Below, one piece after another: positions 1-10,911 of a stretch of 64,000 bases of DNA; position 1 is the first letter of the stretch, and each line of letters begins with the position of its first letter. Source of the DNA: Sipunculus nudus (Eukaryota > Annelida > Sipuncula > Golfingiida > Sipunculidae); contig CM049311.1 of the NCBI GenBank assembly GCA_026874595.1, positions 37,372,676 through 37,436,675 on the forward strand, written 5' to 3'. The notes beneath the pieces were generated by a model. The model saw only the letters and a list, made by a program, of their open reading frames with translations. It was not told the DNA's origin and searched no databases. Both the position numbers and the translations under genes were made by a program.

Positions 1-1616
1 AACTCGCGGAATCTTGATCATATTATAAAATTATTAGCAAATTATTATAAAAAAAAAACGGAAATTTACGAGAGCATGCAACTTTTCGCCAGGGTGTCTT
101 GATTCGTGCAAAAAAAAATACTTGCAAAACAATTACATTTGATTAAAGATTAAATATCAATACGTTATGCAAGAATATGAGGTTAAAAATGGGTTAAAAT
201 CGAGAGCATAGTTTGCACACTAATTATGCACACCAATTATGCGGAGGCCGTCAAGTAAAGGCTTGAATTAATCAAATGCATTAATAGCTTGACTTTTTTT
301 TATGCAATATGTTCTTTAGGATTTCCATATGAGTAAAAAATCCAATGGCGATTCGCGAAAATTGCATGCTTTTGAAAGGTTGGTCCATGTAAGTTCGTGA
401 AATCTGAGTTTCTACATAATAAAGACCTTAGTGAACTCCGCCAATATTCTGTTTCACTAGACAGCGGTGGATAAAGAGGGATGCAGCGGGCGAGCGACTC
501 CTCTTTTTTAGCCAAATACAATTTTAGAGATAAAAATTACACGCTTAATGCCATTTTGGACGTCGCACTGTTCTTACCATTTCTGCATCCAAGCGTCATG
601 GACAACGTCTACAAGAATGCCCGGTGCACTTTTCACCTAGGCCTGCCTGGCTGTTGAGCCCCCCCCCCCCCCCCCCCTTCAAATACACAGCCACGCCTCA
701 ACAACTCGATTGTTGCATCACAGATAGCCCTGCCCTCTAGAACAACGGTGTGCCACTCCTGTGCATACTAACGCGGGGAGGGGGTGGGCATCTGGATTTT
801 CCCCACTCACACGACGATCTTACTCTTGGCCTGGACAAAAAAGCCTATTTCGTATTGGTGTGGAATCTTTGGTTTATGACATTAATCTTATTAACATTTG
901 TTTATACAAGGAAACATTCGGCTTTGTATCTAAATTATAACATATCAGTATAAGTATCGTGTTGTGAGCCATGTATCGAGAAACGAATCGCATCGTGATA
1001 TAATATATCACTAAAACTTGGGTTAAGTGGCTAACAGAAAAACAAACTAACGGCGGCATAAATTGAAACATGTTTGCATACAAAACATGCTAAGCATCAT
1101 GTAAAACATCTGTGAAACTTCAGTGTAATATGTATAATACCCCCGCTTAATTGTAAATACGTGTCCCTGTTAGTTGTCCTGTAACGACTACAGTTCTCGT
1201 AACCTGCTAGGTAAGATTAAATCAAACAACGATATGAGGCAACAAGTTAGCATTAACAAAAAAAGTATGCCGTTAATATTAAAGTCCATATGGATAGAGA
1301 GCTAATCACGCTGGAGAGGGGCTGACATAGAGGGCTAATAAATATTAAATGACCAATCGTCTCCGTTTCAGTAGACAGGTCGTAAACATGAGACTTCCCC
1401 GGGGAGCGAATCCATCCGGGAGTCGTTTAAACATGTGGAAGATGCGAGAAAAAAAACCTCTTCAACTAAATTATTACAATACCGATGCGAGGTCTTTTTA
1501 AAGTATATTTATTGAAGTAGGTGCAACAATCTAAAAAAAGGGGGCATTTAAAATTGGTGCTATTTGGAAAGGAGTGAAATCATTTAAAAGGATATATAAT
1601 AGGATGTCTCTCCGTT
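1..1616. other. Unassigned intergenic or intronic DNA
   Basis: AT-rich sequence without a convincing coding frame. It contains a poly-C tract at 659-677 followed by a short CT-rich stretch. The short open frames here have no recognisable domain. Confidence 0.6.
659..677. repeat. Poly-C tract
   Basis: About 19 consecutive C. Similar C or G homopolymers recur at 11.2-12.8, 48.1, 48.44, 55.67 and 59.94 kb. Lengths of such tracts are often unreliable in assemblies. Confidence 0.9.
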
Positions 1617-2183
1617 TAGGTGATGTCTAGACTGGTCTTAGCAACTGATGTATTATCTGTTAACAAAAAAAATAAAACACGAACATTCTTCTGTCAGTCT
1701 GGCAGGACTCGATCTAGGGCTTGGACTCGAGTCCACTTTTTAAGGACTCGGAATTGGAGTCGAAGGTCCTGGACTCGGACATGTACTCGGACTCGGAGGC
1801 AAGGACTCTAGAGTCCATCTCGAGTTCAGTAGAAAAGAAACTGTGTCACATATTAATAAGACTTATAATATTATATACAATGTATATGATGCACGGGAAA
1901 ACGAAAAGAATATATTAGGCCTACAAAAAAGACTATGTTTACCAAGCTTTAGTTCAGCATCGAGAGGTAAAGGTAATTTTAAATTCGAGTAAAGCTAACT
2001 TAAAAAGTACACATGATAAACTCTAATTTCCATTTAGATTTTTAAAAAGAAATTGTGAATTGGATTATGACTTGGACTCTGTTTCTAGTGACTCGGGCTT
2101 GGACTTGAGGTGGACTTGGACTCGAATGGCCTGGACTCGGATTGCACTCGGAATCGGATGTTGTGAACTTGTCTACATCACTG
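1617..2183. mobile_element. Candidate non-autonomous hAT-like element
   Basis: The left end reads AGGTGATGTCTAGAC and the reverse complement of the right end reads CAGTGATGTAGAC, giving imperfect terminal inverted repeats about 565 bp apart. Inside, near both ends (1705-1815 and 2068-2160), are degenerate repeats of GGACTCGG/GGACTCGA in the same orientation. A CAGTG-type end with subterminal motif clusters suggests hAT, but I could not find an 8-bp target duplication, so the superfamily is a guess. No transposase frame is present. Confidence 0.45.
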
Positions 2184-2442
2184 TTGTCTATATTGAGACA
2201 TACTCTCCAGACCTGAAAGTTCGTTAGAAGAAAGCTTCAACCGTAATAAATGTTTACCAGAAATATTGTCCGTGTATATGTAAAGCCAATAGTAACTACA
2301 ACAGCAATCAGAGAGCATACCGTACATCACAGATCTTGAAATTACCAAGATGCCAATCAAATGTTTAAAAATGATACGTAAACACAGGAAGTAAATGAAT
2401 ACAAGCCGAGGAAAAATGTGTTACGATTATCAGAACCAGGAC

Positions 2443-2835
2443 CCACTGCGCAGAATCGGACTCACAAGGGTACGACTCAGCTTGTTAGGGTTTGTGAGCT
2501 TCAAAATCTGCGCCTCACAATGCCCGGGGGCTTCAACATACACAGATGTTGTAGGAATAAATATAGTGAAGTGGGTAATGAAGTCCGTTCAAAAACGTTT
2601 GATAAGAATTGTTTCAAATCAAATTACATAAACAGGGGGTTTGTGGCAAGGACGTCATGAAATAAGCAATATTTTGTAAGCATGCGCAAGTGAAATGTAG
2701 AGGGATGGTGTTTGCGTGAATGTAACAAATTTTTTTTCTTGAAGTTTGACAGCTGAAACAAGTAGTCCCGGCCGTCCCACAGTGCCCAACAAGAAAAGGT
2801 TCATTTTGAGTAGAAATGACCTCTGACGGGCGGGT
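2443..2835. repeat. Dispersed repeat family B, copy 1
   Basis: Collinear and clearly similar, though diverged, to 24762-25120 on the same strand. Shared blocks include ACTGCGCAGAATCGGA at the left, GATAAGAATTGT in the middle, and AAGTAGTCCCGGCCGT then TTTTGAGTAGA at the right. Ends are not defined and no terminal repeats or protein frame were recognised. It is probably an old transposon relic. Confidence 0.6.
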
Positions 2836-3221
2836 GGCTACAGGAAGGTATAAAAGGTCAGCTCCATTGCGAGTTCAATGACATCACAACTGTCCAGCAC
2901 GCGTGGAGTCACTTTTGGTCCTATTCGGAAATTGAAACTTAAGTTTCCCTAACAGAGTGAATTTTGATGATCTCTCCATCAATTGTATGAAGACAATTGC
3001 TCTATCTCTTGTTTGGAAGCCTTTAGACATAAAACATATTAATGGTGACCCAGATAACCTCCAAATTCAAAAGATTTATTCTTAGAGTGTTACCTTCAAC
3101 AACCCAAATATCCTTACATAACTTTGTTAATATGCTAACAGATATACCAACCAGTGTCGGGAAAAACTTACAACTGCCTGAGGAGAATGCCACTCGAGAA
3201 AGCACCTACACTCATCATGTA

Positions 3222-3500
3222 GCGGTTATACACTGCCGTCTTCCAGATCTTCGTTTTAACCGCTGCTTTGTTTATCACGATTTTCTGAGTTACACCACCA
3301 GGGCTTGCACAGAGCAAACAGTTGTAATCAGACCAATGAGAACATGGTATTGCATCGTGGGTCCAACTCAAGTCTTAAATCCGCGACACCCCTCTCTCGT
3401 TAGTCTGATTTTTGGCCCTGTGCCAGTCTTGGTGTTGAGACCACGAAGAACTGGTTCATCAAAGCAGCGGTTAAAATAAAGGATGGCAGTGTATAACCGA
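3222..3500. mobile_element. MITE with ~45-bp terminal inverted repeats
   Basis: The left arm (3223-3269) begins CGGTTATACACTGCCGTC and ends AACCGCTGCTTT. The right arm (3460-3499) is its reverse complement with several mismatches. Total length is about 277 bp. No target duplication is obvious and there is no transposase frame. Confidence 0.7.
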
Positions 3501-3715
3501 TGCGGGAGGATTTTAGGGCGATGTTATAAGAACGCCTGAAACCATCATATCCTTTGTGGAAGAATTAATACAGCCGAGAAAAGTTAGATGGATAAGATGG
3601 ATGAAAATACACGAGTGTTGGAATTGTCGAGCAATCATTGGTAGCCTCTCCCGCGCCTACACCCGAGCGATAATAAGGGATATTGAAGTGTACGACCTTG
3701 GAAATAAGGTCAAGA

Positions 3716-3764
3716 TGAAAAATAAATATGAGGTGCAAATCTGTGACCTACGATAATATCTCTG
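3716..3764. repeat. Dispersed repeat family C, fragment 1
   Basis: The block AAAAATAAATATGAGGTGC followed by ATCTGTGACCTACGATAAT recurs with changes at 6268-6315 and 24264-24309, all on the + strand. Outside about 50 bp the similarity fades. Confidence 0.45.
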
Positions 3765-3989
3765 AACAAAGGCAGTTTCTACAGTCGTATTGAAGATCTG
3801 CCGTAAGCACAATCAAGAGATAGAAACATTCTGGCCGATGGTTTGTTACACGGGAGTGCACTAGAAAGTCAAACCCCCAAAATACATGATCAACTCCTAA
3901 TGACCTCCAGCCCCTATGGAGGAGGCTTAGTTTCAAACCTACTGATCATAAGTGAAAATTAGTCGAAGTAAGGCAAGTATATGTTCTTA

Positions 3990-4255
3990 GGGGTAGGACG
4001 TAACCTAGTGGCTAAGGCGTTGGACTTTGGAGGTGAAGGTCCACGGTTTGAACTCCGCCGGTGCCTCAGTGACTTAATGGTGAAGTCTCGTTATAGAACC
4101 TCAGAGTCTCCCTCTAATGTCTTAACGAAAGGTCATGACTTCTCAATAATTCCCTACCCCGTGCATATAAAACCTATATATGGATACCCTCATTCTCAAT
4201 AGACAAGGCCACCAACAGGCCAAGGACCGATCCTAAAAAATACGTAAAAAAGAGG
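3990..4255 (+). mobile_element. tRNA-derived SINE (type 1)
   Basis: Positions 4001-4065 resemble the internal RNA polymerase III promoter of a tRNA gene: an A-box-like CTAGTGGCTAAGGCG and a B-box-like GGTTTGAACTCCGCC about 35 bp apart. The sequence does not complete a cloverleaf with an anticodon arm I can defend, so I call it a SINE head rather than a tRNA gene. The 3' limit near an A-rich stretch at ~4235-4255 is uncertain. Confidence 0.6.
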
Positions 4256-4435
4256 ACATGGTCTATGAACAGAACCAGCAAAGGAGCAAAGGACCATGCT
4301 AAGATCGGTCGTAGAGAATTTAATTACGGTTCTACGTCTATCTGTAGAACCGTTGTATTAACGTTTAATGAGCAGCGGGCTATTTAATTATCAGCCAAGG
4401 AATATCTTTATAATCTAATAAAACGTAGAAATCTG

Positions 4436-5164
4436 CATTTTAAGGAATGAAAGCCTCTGCCATCCCTATTGTTGGATGTTCCCAGAGCCCTGTCTGCATA
4501 AATTTGTTCGGCCCATATTCCCAAGTTCATTCGCGCATTGGTGGCTGTACATTTGTGAATATTCCTTGATGGCGTTCCTTTATCCGGATCATGTGGTGGA
4601 TCCACATCAAAATCTAATCTGTTCTTCAATGGCCCATTCCCGAAATGACCTGAAAATTTTATGTGATTCCGTTCACGATTATTCGAGTTATGTTGTGAAC
4701 AAACACGCACTTAAACGTGGATGGGGAAATATGATGATTAGGTTAATATTCTCAATGAGACTGCCAAGGATTGAAACTGAACGTTATTTTGATGGATGGG
4801 GTCCGAAATCGTATGTAAAATGTATACTGTGCCCTGGGTGTGGAAACTCTATGCGGATTAATATTTAAAACAAACAAATTGTCACCGACAAAAAAATTGC
4901 TTGGGTAAGTATATTGGTGTTTTGATGTCTGGTTGACCTGTTAGGTAGCAACAATTTGTAATAATGATCATTAAACACAACACACACACACACACACAAA
5001 TTTCCACGGACTAAGGACGAAGAATATTGTGCGAGCGAGTGAATATTTTTCTTTTTTTTTTTTTTTTGCCTTTACCGGTGGAGACCCAAAACTTGATATT
5101 TTATCAGTTTTCCTAGAAAATACAAACAAAATGCCTTCACTTTCAGGAAATGGTGTTTTTAAGT
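4436..5164. repeat. 729-bp tandem duplication, unit 1 (family A)
   Basis: Repeated almost perfectly at 5165-5885. The few visible differences are single bases, such as TTCAATGG versus TTCATTGG, and the lengths of a (CA)n and a poly-T tract. It starts with the family A motif TAAGGAATGAAAGCCTCTGC and holds (CA)n at 4976-4999 and poly-T at 5050-5067. The open frames on both strands are carried along by the duplication; they resemble no protein family I know and are also disrupted in the other family A copies. Confidence 0.9.
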
Positions 5165-5885
5165 CATTTTAAGGAATGAAAGCCTCTGCCATCCCTATTG
5201 TTGGATGTTCCCAGAGCCCTGTCTGCATAAATTTGTTCGGCCCATATTCCCAAGTTCATTCGCGCATTGGTGGCTGTACATTTGTGAATATTCCTTGATG
5301 GCGTTCCTTTATCCGGATCATGTGGTGGATCCACATCAAAATCTAATCTGTTCTTCATTGGCCCATTCCCGAAATGACCTGAAAATTTTATGTGATTCCG
5401 TTCACGATTATTCGAGTTATGTTGTGAACAAACACGCACTTAAACGTGGATGGGGAAATATGATGATTAGGTTAATATTCTCAATGAGACTGCCAAGGAT
5501 TGAAACTGAACGTTATTTTGATGGATGGGGTCCGAAATCGTATGTAAAATGTATACTGTGCCCTGGGTGTGGAAACTCTATGCGGATTAATATTTAAAAC
5601 AAACAAATAGTCACCGACAAAAAAATTGCTTGGGTAAGTATATTCGTGTTTTGATGTCTGGTTGACCTGTTAGGTAGCAACAATTTGTAATAATGATCAT
5701 TAGACACAACACACACACACACACACACACACAAATTTCCACGGACTAAGGACGAAGAATATTGTGCGAGCGAGTGAATATTTTTCTTTTTTTTTTGCCT
5801 TTACCGGTGGAGACCCAAAACTTGATATTTTATCAGTTTTCCTAGAAAATACAAACAAAATGCCTTCACTTTCAGGAAATGGTGT
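5165..5885. repeat. 729-bp tandem duplication, unit 2 (family A)
   Basis: Second unit of the head-to-tail pair. It ends at AGGAAATGGTGT, after which unit 1 has an 8-bp junction (5157-5164) and unit 2 runs into unique DNA. The (CA)n tract (5706-5732) is longer than in unit 1 and the poly-T shorter. Confidence 0.9.
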
Positions 5886-6413
5886 AAATGATCAACTCGA
5901 AATTTGATGCAATTTTCATACCTTTAAGAATACTTTAAGGAAAACTGCGCCATAGGTGTCAAATAAGGAACATTACCAAGTACCTGCGAATCCATAGAAC
6001 AATAGAATTTTGTTTGGTTGGTCTTATAGTGAGACGGCTGTTACAATGAAACCAATTTTCAGAGTGTCTTATTCAAAGTCAATGTTTTGGAATCATGCAG
6101 ATATACAGCCTAACAAAGGTCATTTTCAAATATATTTCTCCCAAACCAGAGGATTTTGTTTTTAACGCCGATATGAGAATCATGGGAGTAAAATGTAGAT
6201 AGCATTACCGAAGATTAGAAGTCTGCAATTGCAAAATATTTCAACGTCTCGTACCTGAAAATTATGTCATGGTCGAAAATAAATATAGGGTGCACATCTG
6301 TCACCTTTGATTATTAATATGATCACAGACTTCTTTTGAAAAGTCATTCGTATTGGAATCCTAGTGAAAAATTCTTGTAGATAGTTTTACACCTCGGTGA
6401 ACCTAAAGCCTAA
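5886..6413. other. Unassigned DNA with a family C fragment
   Basis: No coding signal. Positions 6268-6315 carry the family C block (GAAAATAAATATAGGGTGCA) shared with 3716-3764 and 24264-24309. Confidence 0.5.
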
Positions 6414-6784
6414 GTCACAAACATCGCACAATACATATACGACAGGTCTACGACAGAAAATAGGGAAAATTCCTAGGAGAGTCTGGGTGCTTCGTACGAT
6501 ATTCGGGTGTTTTGTGACGGAAAAACTGCTGTAGACCCTTGTCACAGAAATCTGAACATGTTCATTTTTTATCTTAGACTATAATTCTATCGTACGGTCG
6601 TCGTAGGAAGAGCGTACGTTTAGACTTCTCTGACCAATTTTCCCACGAGCGTCGTACAACATATATTTTATATGTGAACGCTTTCACGAAATGATAAAAT
6701 AACCTCTCCCAAACCTTCGACGATTCCATCTGTCGTAGCTCTGATGAAATCGTACGACAGTCAAAATCGTAGGTTGTTTGTGAC
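6414..6784. mobile_element. Candidate MITE with GTCACAAACA ends
   Basis: The left end reads GTCACAAACATCGCAC; the reverse complement of the right end reads GTCACAAACAACCTACG. Both halves are rich in TACGAC/GTCGTA words in opposite orientation, as in a foldback MITE of about 370 bp. Beyond the first ~10 bases the arms match only loosely, and no target duplication is clear. Confidence 0.45.
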
Positions 6785-7401
6785 AATCATCAATTGGGCC
6801 CAATCATACATCCCTTACGATCACCTCCGACTTCTTGCTCACGACTACTTTTTCCAGATCACCTCCGATTTTTTCGCATAAAACTTGCCGTGCGGTCACA
6901 CATGGGGCCACGTTATATCAAGCGGTCTTAATCAGTCTTGTCTCTATACCGCTTTACGACTGCTCGTGAGATTGCGTCGCGTTTTCGTTGAATGAGAAAC
7001 TGTTTTGTGCGGTAACTCGTGAGTTGTCCTACGGTAACTACCGAGATGAACGATAACTAAATTACTTTACGCTTTTTTTTAAATGAGTTGTATATAACAA
7101 GTCGTATGAAAAACAATTCAACAGTCCATTTCAATTTGTGATGGTCACGTCTTTTTTTAGCAGCTTTACAGTTTACATTCCCCTTGCAACTGACTGCTGA
7201 TCACTGGACTTGTCGTATTTATGATAGCACGTTACGGGGATAATTCAGTACACTTATCCATATCGACAGTTAAGCCTCAACGGCGGGGACACAGACTCCC
7301 AGAACAGTAAAGTGAATTGATCCGACGTACAATAGATGTAGAGGGAGTAACTCAGCACGGAGATATATAACAGTCCGCTACAGAGTCTCAACACAACACT
7401 G
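6785..7401. other. Unassigned DNA
   Basis: No feature supported. It includes a pair of short related phrases near 6825-6880 (ATCACCTCCGACTT and ATCACCTCCGATTT). Confidence 0.5.
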
Positions 7402-8930
7402 AACAGATCAACCAGGCTGTTATGTGCAGAAACACGGGGCCAGGCAGATAAAACAGGCTGTTATATGCAGAAACACGAGGCCAGGCAGATAAAACAGGCT
7501 GTTATATGCAGAAACACGAGGCCAGGCAGATAAAACAGGCTGTATTATTCAGAAACACGAGGCCAGGCAGATAAAACAGGCTGTTGCAGGCAGAAACACG
7601 GTACCAGACAGATTAAACAAGCTGTTATATACAGAAACTTGGTACTAGACAGATTAAACAGTTCTTACAGGCAGAAACACGTCATCAGAAAGATTAAACA
7701 GGCTGTTACAGGCAGAAACACGGGACCAGACTGATTAAACAGGCAGAAACACGGTACCAGACTAATAAAACAGGCTGTACAGGCAGAAACACGGGGCCAC
7801 ACAGATTAAACAGACTGTTACAGGCAGAAACACGGGACCACACAGATTAAACAGACTGTTACAGGCAGAAACGCGGGACCAGACATATTAAACAGTTCTG
7901 TTACAGCAGAAACAGGGGACCAGAATGATTAAACAGGCATCACCGAACAGATAAACCTGGCTGTTATATGCAGAAACACGAGGCAAGACAGATCAAACAG
8001 GCTGTTACATACAGAAACACGGTACCAGACAGATTAAATAGGCTGTTACATACAGAAACACGGTACCACACAGATAAACAGGCTGTTACAAGCAGAAACA
8101 CGGTACCATATAGATAAAACAGGCTGTTACAGGCAGAAACACGGGACCAGAATGATTAAACAGGCTGTAACAGGCAACACCGAACAGCGATATAACCCGG
8201 CAGAAACACGGGACCAGAATGATTAAACAGGCTGTAACAGGCAACACCGAACACCGATATAACCCGGCTGTTATATGCAGAAACACGGTATCAGATAGAT
8301 AAAACAGGCTGTTACATACAGTAACACGGTACCAGATAGATTAAACAGACTGTTACAGGCAGAAACACGGGACCAGACTGATTAAACAGACAGAAACACG
8401 GTACCAGACTAATAAAACAGGATGTACAGGCAGAAACACGGGGTCACCCAGGTAAACAGGCTGTTACAGGCAGAAACACGGTACCAGATAGATAAAACAG
8501 ACTGTTACAGGCAGAATCACGGGACCACACGGCTTTAACAGGCTGTTACAGGCAGAAACACGGTACCAGATAGATTAAACAGACTGTTACATGCAGAAAC
8601 ACGGGACCACACAGCTTTAACAGGCTGTTACAGGCAGAAACATGGTACCAGATAGATAAGACACACTGTTACAGGCAGAAACACGGGACCAGACATATTA
8701 AACAGGCTGCAACAGGCAGATCATGGTACCAGATAGATATAACACACTGTTACAGGCAGGAACACGGGACCAGATAGATAAAACAGACTGTTACAGGCAG
8801 AAACACGGGACCAGACATATTAAACAGGCTGTTACAGCAGAAACACGGGACCTGGCATATTAAACAGACTTTTACAGGTTATAACACGGTACATGGCACG
8901 TATAAACCAGACTGCTACGAGCCCTAAACA
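7402..8930. repeat. Minisatellite, ~39-bp unit
   Basis: Roughly 35-38 head-to-tail units built on ATTAAACAGGCTGTTACAGG followed by CAGAAACACGGGACCAGAC. Units vary in length (about 36-41 bp) and in the words GGGACC versus GGTACC. Several partial units (for example 7740 and 8200) show past unequal exchange. The array degenerates after about 8880 and passes into the 36-bp array at 9061-9575. Confidence 0.93.
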
Positions 8931-9029
8931 TGCCATTAGGCACATTAAACGAGGAGTACAGTGAGTGGCACGAAACCAACTGATTAAACGGGTTACTGCA
9001 TGCAATGAACCCAACTCCTGTGAGTTTAA

Positions 9030-9033
<4 letters not shown>

Positions 9034-9060
<27 letters not shown>
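9034..9060. repeat. (TA)n microsatellite
   Basis: Pure TA dinucleotide tract lying exactly in the transition between the two minisatellite types. Confidence 0.9.
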
Positions 9061-9064
<4 letters not shown>

Positions 9065-9575
9065 CAGCTAAGATTAAGCACACAGCACCAAAAGATTAAA
9101 CAGCAGTTAGGAAAGTACACTGCATCAACAGATTAAACAGCATAGATAAAAAGTACACTGCACCGAAAGGGTAAACAGCTAAGATAAAATACACTGCACC
9201 AACAGGTTAAACAGCTAAGATAAAGTACACTGCACCAACAGGTTAAACAGCTAAGATAAAGTACACTGCACCGAAAGGGTAAACAGCTAAGATAAAATAC
9301 ACTGCACCAACAGGTTAAACAGCTAAGATAAAGTACACTGCACCAACAGGTTAAACAGCTAAGATAAAGTACACTGCACCAACAGGTTAAACAGCTAAGA
9401 TAAAATACACTGCACCAACAGGTTAAACAACTAAGATAAAGTATACTGAACCGAAAGGGTAAACAGCTATTGTAAAATATACTGCGCCAAAATTTAAACA
9501 GCAAAAATAAAGTACGCTGCGCCAAAAATTAAACAGCATTGGAAATGGACACTGCGCCAACAGGTTAAGTAGCTT
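9061..9575. repeat. Minisatellite, 36-bp unit
   Basis: About 13 units of AAACAGCTAAGATAAAGT followed by ACACTGCACCAACAGGTT, very regular between 9170 and 9460. Because 36 is a multiple of three, the minus strand stays open over the array (9133-9525) as a 12-residue peptide repeat; I regard this as a consequence of the repeat and not a gene. The TTAAACAG and CAC.G..CCA words are shared with the upstream ~39-bp unit. Confidence 0.93.
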
Positions 9576-10911
9576 AAATGATACAGATACACATATATAC
9601 ACGACAGGCCGAATTTCAGGTGTATCGCAATCAGACCTGAAACACGATTATATTAATTTGCGATTGCGTCTTCTTATACAACATGATTCACGCATATTTC
9701 TACATCAGGGTCATGACACATTTTTTTCTGCACTCCGTGAACTCTGTTATATTCCTTTCCATTCTTTTATTTCGGATTAGGAATGTATGATTAAATATTT
9801 TAAAAGCTTCACAGTTTTATACAGCGCATAGTATTATGCGATAAATATGGCTGAAGTTACTTACAATTCATTGTTTCCTTATAAAAGTATAATTGTATTT
9901 ACATGACACATCTGTTTCCAAAACATTTTAATTTCAAATTATATGACCATTTTACATTTTCAATCGGACAACAACATTTGGTATGAAGTATTACCGAGCG
10001 ACCACATTCGCAATGTCCAATGAATCTGCGCTGGGAGAGTTCGCTTATGGGCCGTGGGATAGCCGTGGGTTTGAATTGATTTGTACTGTGTTGCTAATTC
10101 ACCGTAATGGTCTCAATAATGGGCCTGCAAACAATCAGTCTACTACAGCGGATTCCTCCAGTAGCAGTGCAGCAAACAGCCGCGGAACAAAGAAGCATGA
10201 AGAATCCATACAGGGTTACATCCCTATAACCAAAGCTAATATTTGTACAGAAGCGTTGGAACACCTAGTGGCCACAGACAAAGGTCCTTGCTCGAGAGAT
10301 CGATGAACCCAAATACAGGGACTGCCCCGTGCACCTGGACGCACTTACCCGGTAAATCTCTGGAAAAATGCCCCCATCAAACACAGCTATCGAACGCTCA
10401 GAGCTGGCTCGTCGCACCTGCTCTATTAATTGGTTTAAAACAAAATGTTTTGATTTTAATGCACAAAAATAGCCTGTCCAAGGTTGTTGTCTTTCCTTTT
10501 TGGGCGTTTACCTATTGAGCGCTTCTGCTGTTAATTGAGGGGACAAGAGTACGCTGTTGTTACCTGATATACAACAAGGACTCTGGCAACAGTGGTTCCT
10601 CGTGAAAATCAATACGATCTTTAGGGACCACACTTGATGCAGCCTCTGCTGACGTTTCGTCGTTAACTGTGACGTAGACGTGACGCAGCGCGTGGGAAGG
10701 TGTGAGTGAACCCGATAGATAGAATCTGACTCCCTTTGTGAGTCTACATCTGTGAAGCTCTCGACCTGTCATCGCCCACTGATCATTATCGAATGCTTTG
10801 TGTAAATCCATGTTCCCATGGGATTTAAAGATTATCTCATAATAAAGCGAGATACAAATGTCAAAGACAATATAAAAATGGCATTAGCAACAGTCATTAT
10901 GAGTTTCACAA
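9576..10911. other. Unassigned DNA
   Basis: Two open frames (9983-10306 on + and 10560-10811 on -) fall in locally GC-richer DNA, but neither has a domain, signal peptide or codon pattern I recognise. They are left unannotated as genes. Confidence 0.5.

Noticed and set aside
3990-4070. Functional tRNA gene (also considered at 26735-26790, 35746-35800 and 47790-47865)
   Set aside because: A and B boxes are recognisable but I could not fold a sound acceptor stem and anticodon arm, and SINE bodies follow.
4476-4868. 130-codon frame duplicated at 5205-5597
   Set aside because: Carried by a tandem duplication of a dispersed repeat; the other family A copies do not keep the frame and there is no known domain.
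7402-8930. CRISPR-like array of repeats
   Set aside because: Units are contiguous without unique spacers and the setting is eukaryotic; this is a minisatellite.
9133-9525. 130-codon Cys/Leu-rich minus-strand frame
   Set aside because: A 36-bp unit cannot shift frame, so an open frame is expected without selection.
10560-10811. 83-codon minus-strand frame
   Set aside because: No recognisable motif; the length is compatible with chance in locally GC-richer DNA.
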